A stretch of DNA of 64,000 nucleotides, taken from NCBI RefSeq assembly GCF_000365425.1, contig NZ_AQOV01000002.1, forward strand, positions 1,426,001 through 1,490,000. The letters are read 5' to 3'. This stretch comes from Methylomonas sp. MK1 (GTDB lineage: Bacteria; Pseudomonadota; Gammaproteobacteria; Methylococcales; Methylomonadaceae). Numbering within the stretch: position 1 is the stretch's first letter; every line of letters begins with the position of its first letter. Positions 53,614-63,273 of this stretch are shown here, piece after piece. The position numbers and the translations under genes were made by a program. Under the pieces are notes generated by a model. The model worked only from the letters and a program-made list of their open reading frames with translations, did not search any database and had not been told where the DNA came from.

Positions 53614-54969
53614 ATGAAACACATCGAACTTCTCTCCCCCGCCGGCACCATTCGTAATATGCGTTACGCTTTTGCGTTCGGAGCTGACGCCGTTTATGCT
53701 GGGCAGCCGCGTTATAGCCTGCGTGTGCGCAACAACGATTTTATGGCCGATAACTTAGCCAAAGGCATAGCCGAAGCGCATCAATTAGGTAAAAAGTTTT
53801 TCCTGGCCGCCAACGTCATTCCGCATAACGCCAAAGTCAAAACCTTTATTAAAGATATTGAGCCGATCATTGAGATGGGGCCGGATGCTTTGATCATGGC
53901 TGATCCGGGTTTGATTATGATGACCCGTGAGCAATGGCCAGATATGCCGATTCATTTATCGGTACAAGCCAACACGGTGAATTATGCCAGCGTCAGATTC
54001 TGGAAAAGCATGGGCGTAGAGCGGGTAATTCTGTCGCGGGAATTGTCCTTGGACGAGATTGCCGAAATCCGCCAACAATGTCCGGATATGGAACTGGAAG
54101 TGTTCGTGCATGGTGCGTTATGCATTGCCTATTCCGGGCGTTGCTTGCTGTCCGGGTACTTCAATCATCGCGATCCGAATCAAGGTACCTGCACCAATTC
54201 TTGTCGCTGGAAATACGATACTAAACCGGCGGTAGAAAACGCCGAAGGCGATTATTTGTTGGCCGATAGTGCGGTCATCTCGATGAATGATCTAAACCAG
54301 GGACTAAATACCGCCAGTTGCGGCGGTGCTGATCGGCATCCTTTGGCGGACAATATCTATTTCTTGGAAGAAGAGGGTCGTCCGGGCGAATTGTTGCCGG
54401 TCATGGAAGACGAAAACGGCACCTACATCATGAATTCCAAAGATTTACGCGCTATCGAGCATGTGCAACGCTTGGTGGAAATCGGTATCGACAGCCTGAA
54501 AATCGAAGGCCGCACTAAGTCGCATTTTTATGTGGCGCGCACCGCGCAAACCTATAGGCAGGCGATAGACGATGCCTTGGCCGGGCGGCCGTTCCAGCCC
54601 GAGTTGCTGGGTGTCCTGGATAACTTGGCTAATCGCGGTTACACCGACGGTTTTTATCAACGCCACCACACCCACGAGCATCAAAATTACTTGTCCGGTT
54701 ACTCTAAAAGTCACCAGCAGCAATTTTGCGGCGAAATTACCCATTACGACGCCGAGACCGGTTGGGCGGACATTAGCGTCAAAAACAAGTTTTCGCTGGG
54801 CGACAAGCTGGAATTGATTCTGCCGCACGGCAATCGGGATATAACAGTGGAAAATATGGTCGATAAGTACGGTCAGCCCATGCAGGAAGCGTCCGGTGGT
54901 GGATATGAAGTGAAAATTCCGCTGCCCGACGCCGATTGCCAATACGGATTGCTGGCGCGTTATTACTAG
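53614..54969 (+). CDS. trhP: tRNA 5-hydroxyuridine synthesis protein TrhP (YegQ, U32 family)
   Basis: A 451-residue peptidase U32-family protein. Start MKHIELLSPAGTIRNMRYAF with GADAVYAGQPRYSLR, the signature ELEVFVHGALCIAYSGRCLLSGY and a cysteine cluster (NQGTCTNSCRWKY) that may bind an Fe-S centre. E. coli YegQ/TrhP, the close homologue, takes part in prephenate-dependent hydroxylation of U34 in tRNA. The ATG at 53614 is preferred; the frame extends upstream over the glycosyltransferase gene. Confidence 0.9.
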   Translation: MKHIELLSPAGTIRNMRYAFAFGADAVYAGQPRYSLRVRNNDFMADNLAKGIAEAHQLGKKFFLAANVIPHNAKVKTFIKDIEPIIEMGPDALIMADPGLIMMTREQWPDMPIHLSVQANTVNYASVRFWKSMGVERVILSRELSLDEIAEIRQQCPDMELEVFVHGALCIAYSGRCLLSGYFNHRDPNQGTCTNSCRWKYDTKPAVENAEGDYLLADSAVISMNDLNQGLNTASCGGADRHPLADNIYFLEEEGRPGELLPVMEDENGTYIMNSKDLRAIEHVQRLVEIGIDSLKIEGRTKSHFYVARTAQTYRQAIDDALAGRPFQPELLGVLDNLANRGYTDGFYQRHHTHEHQNYLSGYSKSHQQQFCGEITHYDAETGWADISVKNKFSLGDKLELILPHGNRDITVENMVDKYGQPMQEASGGGYEVKIPLPDADCQYGLLARYY

Positions 54970-54983
54970 CCTTTGGAGGCTGT

Positions 54984-55469
54984 ATGTCATTTCTTACCGG
55001 CGCTTTATGTGACCGTTTTTCCGCCCAAGAAAACTTTCAAATTGCCGAGCCTTTGTTTCGGTATTTCGGCGGTAAAAGCCAGTTCAGCGGGCAAATCACT
55101 ACTTTAAAAGTGTTCGAGGACAATACTTTAGTACGGACCGTGCTGGAAGAAAAAGTCACTGATCGGGTGTTAGTGATCGACGGTGGGGGCTCAAAGCGTT
55201 GTGCGTTGTTGGGGGATACTTTGACTGCTTTGGCAGTCGAAAATGGCTGGCAGGGTATCGTTGTGTACGGCAGTATTCGCGGCTCCGAAGCCATTAACAA
55301 GATGCCGATTGGCGTGGTGGCTTTGAATACGCATCCGCTATGCAGCAGTAAGCACGGCCATGGGCACCGAGACTCGGTGATTACCTTTGCCGGTGTCAAT
55401 TTCAAAAAAGACCACTATCTGTACGCCGATAGCGACGGAATTATCGTCTCGGAAACAAAATTGGATTAA
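54984..55469 (+). CDS. rraA: RraA family protein
   Basis: A 161-residue protein of the RraA/HMG-aldolase family. It has LCDRFSAQENFQIAEPLFRYFGG, VIDGGGSKRCALLGDTLTALA, GIVVYGSIRGSEAINKMPIGV and a C-terminal YLYADSDGIIVS. RraA of E. coli inhibits RNase E; related enzymes are 4-hydroxy-4-methyl-2-oxoglutarate aldolases, and the annotation is ambiguous here. The ATG at 54984 has GGAGG 5 nt upstream. It sits 14 nt after trhP. Confidence 0.9.
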   Translation: MSFLTGALCDRFSAQENFQIAEPLFRYFGGKSQFSGQITTLKVFEDNTLVRTVLEEKVTDRVLVIDGGGSKRCALLGDTLTALAVENGWQGIVVYGSIRGSEAINKMPIGVVALNTHPLCSSKHGHGHRDSVITFAGVNFKKDHYLYADSDGIIVSETKLD

Positions 55470-55506
55470 AATCCTTTTGTCTTAACCAAGTAAAATACTC
55501 AAGAAT

Positions 55507-56463
55507 ATGCAAATCGTACTCGCAAACCCTCGTGGATTCTGTGCCGGCGTTGACCGGGCTATTGAAATTGTCGATCAAGCGATCGATACCTTCGGTGCAC
55601 CGATTTATGTGCGGCACGAAGTGGTACATAACCGTACGGTAGTCGACGGCTTGAAGGAAAAAGGCGCAATTTTTATCGAAGAACTGAGTGACGTGCCGGT
55701 TGGGTCGTATTTGATTTTTAGTGCTCACGGCGTTTCCAAACAGGTCCAAAAAGAAGCTGAAGAGCGCAAGTTGACGGTATTCGACGCGACCTGTCCGTTG
55801 GTGACCAAGGTGCATATGCAAGTCGCTAAGCACGCCAAGCAGGATAGGGAAGTGATTCTGATCGGTCATGCCGGCCATCCCGAAGTGGAAGGCACCATGG
55901 GTCAATACGATAAGTGTACCGAGCATGGCGACATTTATCTGGTTGAAACCCCGGATGATGTCAAAAACCTGAGAGTCAATAATCCGGATAATCTGGCTTA
56001 TGTTACGCAAACCACGTTGTCGATGACAGACACCAAGATCATGGTCGATGCGTTACGCGAGCAATTCCCTTCCATCAAAGAGCAGAAAAAAGACGATATT
56101 TGCTACGCCACCCAAAACCGTCAAGACGCGGTCCATGATCTGGCAAAGATTTCGGATCTGATTTTGGTGGTAGGTTCGCCGAACAGTTCCAACTCCAACC
56201 GCTTGCGGGAAATTGCCGAACAGCTGGGTAAGCAGGCGTTTTTGATCGATACCTATAAAGATTTGAAACAAGAGTGGCTGGATGGCATTAACGTGGTGGG
56301 CGTTACTGCCGGGGCATCTGCGCCTGAAGTGCTGGTGCAGGAAGTCATTAATCAGCTGAAGGAGTGGGGCGGAGAAACCACCCAGGTTCGTGAAAACAAA
56401 GGTATAGAAGAAAAAGTGGTATTCTCGATTCCGAAAGAATTGAAAAAACATATGGAAGCTTGA
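55507..56463 (+). CDS. ispH: 4-hydroxy-3-methylbut-2-enyl diphosphate reductase
   Basis: A 318-residue [4Fe-4S] enzyme, last step of the MEP isoprenoid pathway, giving IPP and DMAPP. The three cluster cysteines are visible: Cys12 in GFCAGVDRA, the one in [12 protein letters not shown] (~residue 98) and the one in [11 protein letters not shown] (~199). The histidines of [10 protein letters not shown] and [13 protein letters not shown] are present. Full length. The rhodanese and hslR genes follow on the same strand. Confidence 0.96.
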   Translation: MQIVLANPRGFCAGVDRAIEIVDQAIDTFGAPIYVRHEVVHNRTVVDGLKEKGAIFIEELSDVPVGSYLIFSAHGVSKQVQKEAEERKLTVFDATCPLVTKVHMQVAKHAKQDREVILIGHAGHPEVEGTMGQYDKCTEHGDIYLVETPDDVKNLRVNNPDNLAYVTQTTLSMTDTKIMVDALREQFPSIKEQKKDDICYATQNRQDAVHDLAKISDLILVVGSPNSSNSNRLREIAEQLGKQAFLIDTYKDLKQEWLDGINVVGVTAGASAPEVLVQEVINQLKEWGGETTQVRENKGIEEKVVFSIPKELKKHMEA

Positions 56464-56488
56464 TTCCGTTTACGACTGGAGAGTTTTT

Positions 56489-56845
56489 ATGAGCCTTACT
56501 GCCCAAGAACTGGTGGCTGCCGCCAAACAGCAGATTACTGAAATCGACGTGGCAACTGCGCAAACGCGCTTGAGCAGTTTATTACTGGATGTGCGCGAGC
56601 CGGCCGAATACGCCGCCGGACATTTACCGGGGGCCATCAATATTCCTCGCGGCTTGCTGGAGTTCAAGATCGACAGCCATCCGGATTTTCAAGGCCGGCA
56701 ACAGGCGGATATAGTGGTTTATTGCCAGACTGGCGGGCGTTCGGCGCTGGCTACTCAGGTATTGAATCAACTGGGTTATAGCGGTGCAGTCAGCATGGCG
56801 GGCGGTTTTAAAGCCTGGACGGAGAGCGGTTTAAGCGTTGAGTGA
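56489..56845 (+). CDS. Rhodanese-domain protein
   Basis: A 118-residue single-domain rhodanese with LLDVREPAEYAAGHLPGAIN, the active-site loop VVYCQTGGRSALATQ carrying the persulfide-forming Cys, and a final GGFKAWTESGL. Probably a cytoplasmic sulfur-transfer protein. Its end overlaps the TTG start of hslR by 8 nt. The physiological acceptor is unknown. Confidence 0.9.
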   Translation: MSLTAQELVAAAKQQITEIDVATAQTRLSSLLLDVREPAEYAAGHLPGAINIPRGLLEFKIDSHPDFQGRQQADIVVYCQTGGRSALATQVLNQLGYSGAVSMAGGFKAWTESGLSVE

Positions 56846-57236
56846 GTTAAATCAAGTCCGCATCGATAAATGGCTGTGGGCCGCGCGTTTTTTCAAGACG
56901 CGCGGTCTGGCCGGCGATGCGGTCAGCGGCGGCAAAGTGCATGTCAACGGCCAGCGCTGTAAGCCGGGCAAGGAAGTGAAAGTCGGCGATTTGATTAGCG
57001 TCACCAAGGACCAATACACTTGGGAGCTTACGGTGACCGATCTGAATAATCAACGCCGTCCGGCTAAAGAGGCAGTGGCACTTTACAGCGAAGACCAAGC
57101 CAGTATCGATAAACGGCTTAAGCAAATCGAGTTACATAAGCAGCAGCAATCCTTGCAGCATCCGTCAGAGCGCGAGCATAAACCGAACAAAAAACAACGC
57201 CGGCAAATCCATCGCTTCAAACAGGACGCGCTCTAA
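56838..57236 (+). CDS. hslR: Heat shock protein 15 (RNA-binding S4 domain)
   Basis: A 132-residue protein with an N-terminal S4 RNA-binding domain (VRIDKWLWAARFFKTRGLAG, KVHVNGQRCKPGKEVKVGD) and a basic C-terminal tail (EHKPNKKQRRQIHRFKQD). Hsp15 of E. coli binds stalled 50S subunits carrying peptidyl-tRNA. The start is TTG at 56838, overlapping the rhodanese gene by 8 nt; no ATG gives the complete domain. Confidence 0.9.
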   Translation: MSELNQVRIDKWLWAARFFKTRGLAGDAVSGGKVHVNGQRCKPGKEVKVGDLISVTKDQYTWELTVTDLNNQRRPAKEAVALYSEDQASIDKRLKQIELHKQQQSLQHPSEREHKPNKKQRRQIHRFKQDAL

Positions 57237-57470
57237 GCGCTATCGCAGCGTCGAACAAAACAATAGCCACAAAACACACTTCAATTTATCATTCCCGGCT
57301 AACTTGCATGGAATTAGTGCTTGAATAGCGTCTATCCGCGGCATCAAGATGCCTTACGATAAATTTTATCGCACCACGATTAAGCGGCGCCTAAGAACTC
57401 GATTCTACATTTAAACGATACTGCATCGGGCACATGCCTGCCTGGGTTTCCCGACACCATAGGATATTTA

Positions 57471-59261
57471 ATGTCGATACGTTGTTTTTCAGTCCTTACT
57501 ACTGCATTGCTAACCAGCGGTTTGCTGGCCGGTTGCGCCACAACCCGGCAAATTGCCGTCGATTATCCGAAAACCGAGTCTTTACCGATCAAGCCGCTAC
57601 GCGGTCAAACCACGGTGAGTGGCGATGATTACTATGTGCAATTAGTGTCGGACTTTGATTTCAAGGGGGATAACGCCTTGAAAGGCGGTTGTAGCGATGT
57701 AGGTGGCCACTACGAAAACGGCGACCTATCCGCCGCGCTGGTATTTAGCGTTCATAACGATCCGCTAAAACTGAAGCGCGAAGCCAGCGGCTTTTTGTAT
57801 CAAGCCACCACCGGCAAATGCAATTTCAAACTGGAAACCAAAAAAGCCTCTCTGACGCCTTGGTTAAGGCTCGATTCCAGTAAGGACACCCTGATCGAAT
57901 ACAATTTTTTGACCAGTAACAGCCACGAAGCCAATCTTTCCCAGTTGATCAGCGACGTTAATGCCGCCAGCAGTTTGTTCGCATTCACCGGGGTCGGTGC
58001 CGGTATGGCAGTGATGGGCAAACTGGCCGGCAACTGGGTGGAGAGCAATCCGCAAGTGATGGCCAAAACCCCGGCTGCCGGCCCTTCCGGTAACGGTAAA
58101 TACAGTTCCGAGACGCATTCTTTGCCTGCCAGCGTGGTACTTGCGGGCGACAGCAGTAGTTTCAATCAAATCCGTCTAGGTGTTTATGAAGTGGTTGAAG
58201 GTGGATTAAGTGCCTGGTCTTCCGAAAGCAAACTGCTGGGCGAATTGCGGGTTTACCCGGAAATTGTCTCCTCATTGCTGTTGAAAACCTCCGGCGATCT
58301 GCCGCCCGATGCGCATGATTTGTCACTTGATGAATTGTGGCGGGTACCGATCCAAACCGCCAACGGCGAAGTGAGTTTGCGGCAGTTGATCGATCAGGTA
58401 GACCCGGCCGCCAAACCCAATCTGCAACCGGATTGGCAGAATTATCCGGATGTAGAAAGCCAATGCCGGCGCTTGAAGTTGGCGATGAAGGATTTGGGCT
58501 TCAATAAATTTGATCGCAATGCGGTGTTGTATTATTTCCTGAGTAAAACCTCGCCGGATTGGAAAAACTTTAATATCTCGGCGCAGCGGGCCATGACAGA
58601 CGAAATTCGGCCGAAGTTGCTGGAACAATACCGGGCTAAGGATTTCGCCGGCTGTCTGGCGAGCGAAGACTATGCCGTGATGAAGAGTATGAAACTGGCG
58701 GTTAATACCGAGCAGGATTGGGAGGCGCTGACCAACTCCCGGCAGAAAAAAGAAGGCGTCATCAACCCGATTCAGTCAGCGGCACGACAATTTTTATCGG
58801 CCTTGCAAAATCCCAACAAGGACGAGGCCGCCCGCCAGTTATACCCTTTGTTAAATACCGAAAAAGGTGGGAACGGGACGGTGTTACTGCAAAACCATCT
58901 GGGCAACTTTGGCTTGGAAGCGCTTTTGCAAGTACCGACGGTTGCCGACGAAGGCTTGCTGATCAACGCCGGTCAGCTGGCCGCCGTGTTTAGTGGGTTG
59001 AACGTCGAGACCTACAGTTGCGCGCGTCCGGCTCAGGATCAAGGCCAGCCTTTGGCGAATATTGGCATTATGCTGTTTGTCACCAAGCCCGGCAGTCCGC
59101 GCGAAAAAGGTGGGGCTTTGGAGTTTGAGTTAGTCCAAGGCAAGATCGCCCGATTGGCTTTTCAACATCCGTCCTTCCGCGATTTCGAACAAAATCTGGC
59201 CGATTACCCGGATCTCGGCGGATGTCGAATAGAAGCCGATTTATTGAATAAGTTGCACTAA
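57471..59261 (+). CDS. Hypothetical lipoprotein
   Basis: A 596-residue protein with a lipoprotein signal peptide (lipobox LLAGC, Cys at ~residue 22). The mature part has no domain I recognise. It alternates beta-rich and helical stretches, includes a glycine/alanine-rich hydrophobic segment (FAFTGVGAGMAVMGKLAG), and ends in a compact C-terminal domain. Probably attached to the outer or inner membrane on the periplasmic side. It is 11 nt before the DUF748 gene, so they may work together in the envelope. Confidence 0.75.
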   Translation: MSIRCFSVLTTALLTSGLLAGCATTRQIAVDYPKTESLPIKPLRGQTTVSGDDYYVQLVSDFDFKGDNALKGGCSDVGGHYENGDLSAALVFSVHNDPLKLKREASGFLYQATTGKCNFKLETKKASLTPWLRLDSSKDTLIEYNFLTSNSHEANLSQLISDVNAASSLFAFTGVGAGMAVMGKLAGNWVESNPQVMAKTPAAGPSGNGKYSSETHSLPASVVLAGDSSSFNQIRLGVYEVVEGGLSAWSSESKLLGELRVYPEIVSSLLLKTSGDLPPDAHDLSLDELWRVPIQTANGEVSLRQLIDQVDPAAKPNLQPDWQNYPDVESQCRRLKLAMKDLGFNKFDRNAVLYYFLSKTSPDWKNFNISAQRAMTDEIRPKLLEQYRAKDFAGCLASEDYAVMKSMKLAVNTEQDWEALTNSRQKKEGVINPIQSAARQFLSALQNPNKDEAARQLYPLLNTEKGGNGTVLLQNHLGNFGLEALLQVPTVADEGLLINAGQLAAVFSGLNVETYSCARPAQDQGQPLANIGIMLFVTKPGSPREKGGALEFELVQGKIARLAFQHPSFRDFEQNLADYPDLGGCRIEADLLNKLH

Positions 59262-59271
59262 TTTCCAGCGC

Positions 59272-62226
59272 ATGGTGGTGACAATGAAGCGGAAAAAGGG
59301 CTTGATCGCGGCACTGGGGCTAATCGCGCTTTTGGCACTCTATGCCTTTTTGGGGTTTTACCTGGTACCGACACTGGCGTTGAAAAAACTGCCGGCCTTG
59401 CTGCAGGAAGAAACCGGACAACAAGCCCGGCTATCAGAGATTCGCTTCAACCCATTCAAGTTCACGTTGATGGTGGAAGGCTTTGCCTTGGGGCCTAAAG
59501 ACGGCAAAGAACTGGTGGGCTTCCAGCGTTTATTCGTCGATTTGGACGCAGTTGAATCGGCAAAGCTTGGCGGCGTGGTGTTAGATGCTATCGAGTTGAA
59601 TAATCCGCAATTCAATATCGAACGTCGCGCCGATGGCGCGTTCAATTTTGCGGATATAAAAGTCAAACAATCAGAGCCGCAGCCCGACACAAAAGACAGT
59701 GGCGGCGATAGCTTGGCGCTGTTGGTCCATCAAATTGCGATTAAAGAAGGACGCATAAGTTGGCAGGACGCTGTTACCGGTCAAGTGCTATCGGAAAACT
59801 TGTTGCCGCTTAATCTGACTCTTAACGAGCTCAGCACCCAAGCGGCAAGCAGTGCAGTCGGCGATTTGAGCATGGGCTTGGAGTCGGGCGGGAGTATCGA
59901 ATGGCATGGCGATTTCTCGATTGCGCCACTGGCGTCAAAGGGTCATCTGAAGTTGGAAAAGATTGGTTTGGCAAGAAGCTGGCAATTATTTTTGCAACAA
60001 ATCCTGCCAGTGGAAATCGTCAACGGTCTGCTCGGCTTGCAAGTCGATTACACGCTTGCCGAAGCGCCGCATGGTTTACTGACAAAAATCAGCAACGGTA
60101 TCATCGACATCAAGCAGCTGGAAATCACCGAGAACAATCACGGTAAGCCTTTAGTCAGCGTGCCGGCCTTGGCTGTTAGCGGAATTAATATCGATGTTAA
60201 TCAACAGCAAGTTCAGATTGGCGCGGTATCCAGCAGCGATGCGGCGATTAGCGCATGGTTGCAAGCGGACGGCGTTGTCAATTATCAGGCTTTGTTTGCC
60301 GGAGATACCGCAGTTCCAGCCACCACTCAACCATCGGTACCACCAGCAGTTGCGGAGGAGAGCAAGCCGTGGCTGGTTAATGTTGATGAGTTAGCACTGA
60401 ACAACTACAACATTCATTTTACCGATTTCAGTCTGCCGAAGCCGCTGGAACTGCAATTGAGCGAGTTGCGTTGCAAGTTGCAGAAATTCAGCACTCAGGA
60501 TGGCGGCAAATTGCCTGTGCAATTAAGCAGCAAGTTTAATAATACCGGCGGTTTGAAAGTTGACGGCGAGATGAGTTTGCAACCCTTTACGGGGTCTTGG
60601 GCGCTGGATATTCAGGATATCAACCTTAAAGTATTCCAGCCTTATCTGGATCCATTTTTGAAACTGGAATTGGTGGATGGCGACTTGAGCGGGAAGGGCA
60701 ATCTGCAATTGGCGGTTGCCGAACCACTGCAACTCACGTATCAAGGCGGTGCCAATTTAGAAGGCTTGGTGACCCGTGATCAGGTCAAGAACGTGGATTT
60801 CTTGAAATGGTCCAACCTGGAGGTGTCCGGGATAGACATCGATTTGGCGAAACAGGATTTCAAGTTCGCCAGGGTGATGTTTGATCGTCCTTACTTACGG
60901 TTTAATATCAAAAAGGACGGCAAAACCAATATCGACGACCTGATGGTGTCGCAACCACCATCAAAACCAGCGCCAGCGGCCAAAGCTCCCGCAAAACCGG
61001 CGGCCGACAAACCCGCCGAACCGCGTGTCAGTATCGGTAAAATCGAATTGAAAGATGGTAAATCCGATTTCTCAGACTACTCCTTGATTTTGCCGTTCGT
61101 GGCGGCCATGAACAGTTTGAACGGTGAAGTCAGCGGATTTTCCTCGGATAAAGACGCCGAGGCCAAGTTGGCTTTAAAAGGTAAGGTTTACGAGATGGCC
61201 TCGGTGGGCATCAAAGGCAAATATCAATTCGATACGGGTGATTCGGATATTGCCCTAAATTTTACCAACATGCCTTTGCCGTTGATTACGCCTTATATGG
61301 CTGAGTTTGCCGGCTACCGGATTGAAAAAGGCCAAATGGCGCTGGATTTGCGATACACCATCAAGCAGTCAGAGTTGGCGGTGCAGAACAAATTGCTAAT
61401 CGATCAGCTGACGTTGGGTGAGCATGTGGAAAATCCCAATGCAGTGTCCTTGCCCTTGCATTTGGCGATTGCCTTGCTGAAAGATGCGGACGGCAAAATC
61501 AATCTGGATTTTCCAATCACCGGCAGTTTGGAGGATCCGAAATTCAGTATCGGCTCCTTGCTGGCTAATGTGTTGGTTAATCTGATCTCTAAAGTGGCGA
61601 TGTCGCCGTTCAAGGCGTTGGGTTCGTTATTGGATGACGATAAAGATTTTAGTGCGGTGGCTTTTGCGCCGGGTAGTGCTGAATTAGCTGTCGAAGAATC
61701 CGCTAAATTGGATCAGCTTAACAAAGCCTTGCTCAGTAAACCTGAGTTGACTCTGGAAATCAAAGGGATAGCCTACGAAAACATGGATTGGCCGGCGATG
61801 CGTTTTGAAGCGGTAAAAGATGTACTGAAAAAAATGAAGTCCGGCGAGTTGCGCGACAAGGGTGAGAAAGTTCGGCACGAATACATTGAATTGTCCGACG
61901 ATGACTACAAGCGCTTGCTGGCCAAGTTTTTTGGCGAAGTCTTCCCGCTGGAGATGGATAGATCCTTATTGGGCAAGCCACGGATCAAGAGTAATCCGGA
62001 CGCTGACTTTTACCCGTTGGCGCAACAGAAGCTGGAAGGCATTTTTCCACCCGATCCGCAGCGCCTTAACGATCTGGCGATTGCCAGAGCCAACCATATC
62101 GCGCAGTATCTGGCCGAGCCCGGTGGGATCAGCAAAGATAGGCTGTATCTAATGGCGACCGAGTTGAATCAGGCCGAAACAGCGGATGGGATTAAGTCGG
62201 TGCTATCGTTGAGCGCTTCACAGTAA
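59272..62226 (+). CDS. DUF748/AsmA-like envelope protein
   Basis: A 984-residue protein with one N-terminal transmembrane helix (GLIAALGLIALLALYAFLGF) and a very long periplasmic part. It shows the DUF748/AsmA pattern: NPFKFTLMVEGFALGPKDGKELVGF at the start, repeated beta-rich segments, and LPLHLAIALLKDADGKINLDFPITG. The end (~residues 800-870: VAFAPGSAELAVEESAKLDQL) resembles an OmpA-like domain. A Pro/Ala-rich linker lies near 565-590. AsmA-type proteins are thought to move or organise envelope lipids. The start may instead be the ATG at 59284. Confidence 0.85.
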   Translation: MVVTMKRKKGLIAALGLIALLALYAFLGFYLVPTLALKKLPALLQEETGQQARLSEIRFNPFKFTLMVEGFALGPKDGKELVGFQRLFVDLDAVESAKLGGVVLDAIELNNPQFNIERRADGAFNFADIKVKQSEPQPDTKDSGGDSLALLVHQIAIKEGRISWQDAVTGQVLSENLLPLNLTLNELSTQAASSAVGDLSMGLESGGSIEWHGDFSIAPLASKGHLKLEKIGLARSWQLFLQQILPVEIVNGLLGLQVDYTLAEAPHGLLTKISNGIIDIKQLEITENNHGKPLVSVPALAVSGINIDVNQQQVQIGAVSSSDAAISAWLQADGVVNYQALFAGDTAVPATTQPSVPPAVAEESKPWLVNVDELALNNYNIHFTDFSLPKPLELQLSELRCKLQKFSTQDGGKLPVQLSSKFNNTGGLKVDGEMSLQPFTGSWALDIQDINLKVFQPYLDPFLKLELVDGDLSGKGNLQLAVAEPLQLTYQGGANLEGLVTRDQVKNVDFLKWSNLEVSGIDIDLAKQDFKFARVMFDRPYLRFNIKKDGKTNIDDLMVSQPPSKPAPAAKAPAKPAADKPAEPRVSIGKIELKDGKSDFSDYSLILPFVAAMNSLNGEVSGFSSDKDAEAKLALKGKVYEMASVGIKGKYQFDTGDSDIALNFTNMPLPLITPYMAEFAGYRIEKGQMALDLRYTIKQSELAVQNKLLIDQLTLGEHVENPNAVSLPLHLAIALLKDADGKINLDFPITGSLEDPKFSIGSLLANVLVNLISKVAMSPFKALGSLLDDDKDFSAVAFAPGSAELAVEESAKLDQLNKALLSKPELTLEIKGIAYENMDWPAMRFEAVKDVLKKMKSGELRDKGEKVRHEYIELSDDDYKRLLAKFFGEVFPLEMDRSLLGKPRIKSNPDADFYPLAQQKLEGIFPPDPQRLNDLAIARANHIAQYLAEPGGISKDRLYLMATELNQAETADGIKSVLSLSASQ

Positions 62227-62320
62227 ACGGAAGCTTACACTGTTTGTAATATAATGGCGTTTACGCAGCGATAGTGGCGCATCGATTTGTATTTAAGGTT
62301 TTATAAAAATGGAGATTCTA

Positions 62321-62767
62321 ATGTCAACCCAGTTTTTTCGATTTATTCCGCTGTTGGCGCTAAGCCTAAGCGGACTGTTTTTCGTGTCTCCGGCAGCCGC
62401 GCAATCGCTAACATCCTGCACGATGACTTACAAGTTAAGTGGTTGGTCACTCGTTTATAAGCAATATGATGGCCTTGGTAATATCAGTTGTAGTAACGGA
62501 CAGCGGGCACAAGTTGCACTGGCTTCCAAGAGCATAGGTTTTACCATCGGTAAATCGGAAATAGAGGGCACCGGGGTGTTTTCCGAAGTGAGAAATTTGA
62601 ATGAAATCTATGGCAGCTTTGTCGCTTTTGAAGGGCACGCCGGCGCCACCAAGTCGATAGACGGGCAACTGCTAACCCGCGGCGAAATCTCTTTGGCACT
62701 CTCCGGCAAGGGTCGCGGTATAGACATTGGCGTCACGCTGGGCGCTTTGACTATCTCGCCTAGATGA
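62321..62767 (+). CDS. Hypothetical exported protein
   Basis: A 148-residue protein with a clear signal peptide (MSTQFFRFIPLLALSLSGLF, cleavage probably after AAA or AAAQ at ~residue 28). The mature part has two cysteines (TSCTMTY, ISCSNG) that may form a disulfide, then a beta-rich, glycine-rich sequence. Family unknown to me. The ATG at 62321 is preferred over one 12 nt upstream because GGAG lies 6 nt before it. Confidence 0.65.
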   Translation: MSTQFFRFIPLLALSLSGLFFVSPAAAQSLTSCTMTYKLSGWSLVYKQYDGLGNISCSNGQRAQVALASKSIGFTIGKSEIEGTGVFSEVRNLNEIYGSFVAFEGHAGATKSIDGQLLTRGEISLALSGKGRGIDIGVTLGALTISPR

Positions 62768-62839
62768 TCGGTTTTTACGTTGCCAGTGCTTACCGGTAAG
62801 GTTCGAGATTTTGCTGATTATGACAATGATAGGTAAGCT

Positions 62840-63163
62840 GTGCCGTATATAGTCCGAGATCAGGCAGGTGCAATTGTGCAACTGCGCGACAGCGGCGACG
62901 AGTGGCTCGATGTCGACCACCCGGAAGTAGCGGTATTTTTGCAGAAGGTCCCAAGTGATAAGGCAAGGGAAGCCTTGTCAGCCACCGATAACGATATGGT
63001 CAGAGTGATAGACGACTTGGTGGATTTACTGGTGGCCAATCAGGTATTGATTTTTACCGAGCTTCCTGAACGCGTGCAAACCAAGTTATTGGCAAGGAAA
63101 CAACTCAGAAAGGATGTGAATGCCTTGCAAAATTTGATGATAGACGACGAAGGGTTGTTCTAG
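62840..63163 (+). CDS. Conserved small hypothetical protein
   Basis: A 107-residue acidic cytoplasmic protein. The N-terminal strand-rich part (PYIVRDQAGAIVQL) is followed by a helical part (VIDDLVDLLVANQVLIFTEL and a basic helix). Similar short proteins exist in gammaproteobacteria, sometimes misleadingly named after tryptophan synthase. I know no function. Starts with GTG, with AGGTAA 4 nt upstream, and probably shares a transcript with the next gene. Confidence 0.65.
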   Translation: MPYIVRDQAGAIVQLRDSGDEWLDVDHPEVAVFLQKVPSDKAREALSATDNDMVRVIDDLVDLLVANQVLIFTELPERVQTKLLARKQLRKDVNALQNLMIDDEGLF

Positions 63164-63273
63164 GCGATGGCTGATGGCTTAGCAACGCAGCGCGCTGTTG
63201 GTTTTGTCGCCTATTGGGATGTCATCCTGCATAGTGAGGGATACCCAGTACTTTCATCAATAATGGATTCTTT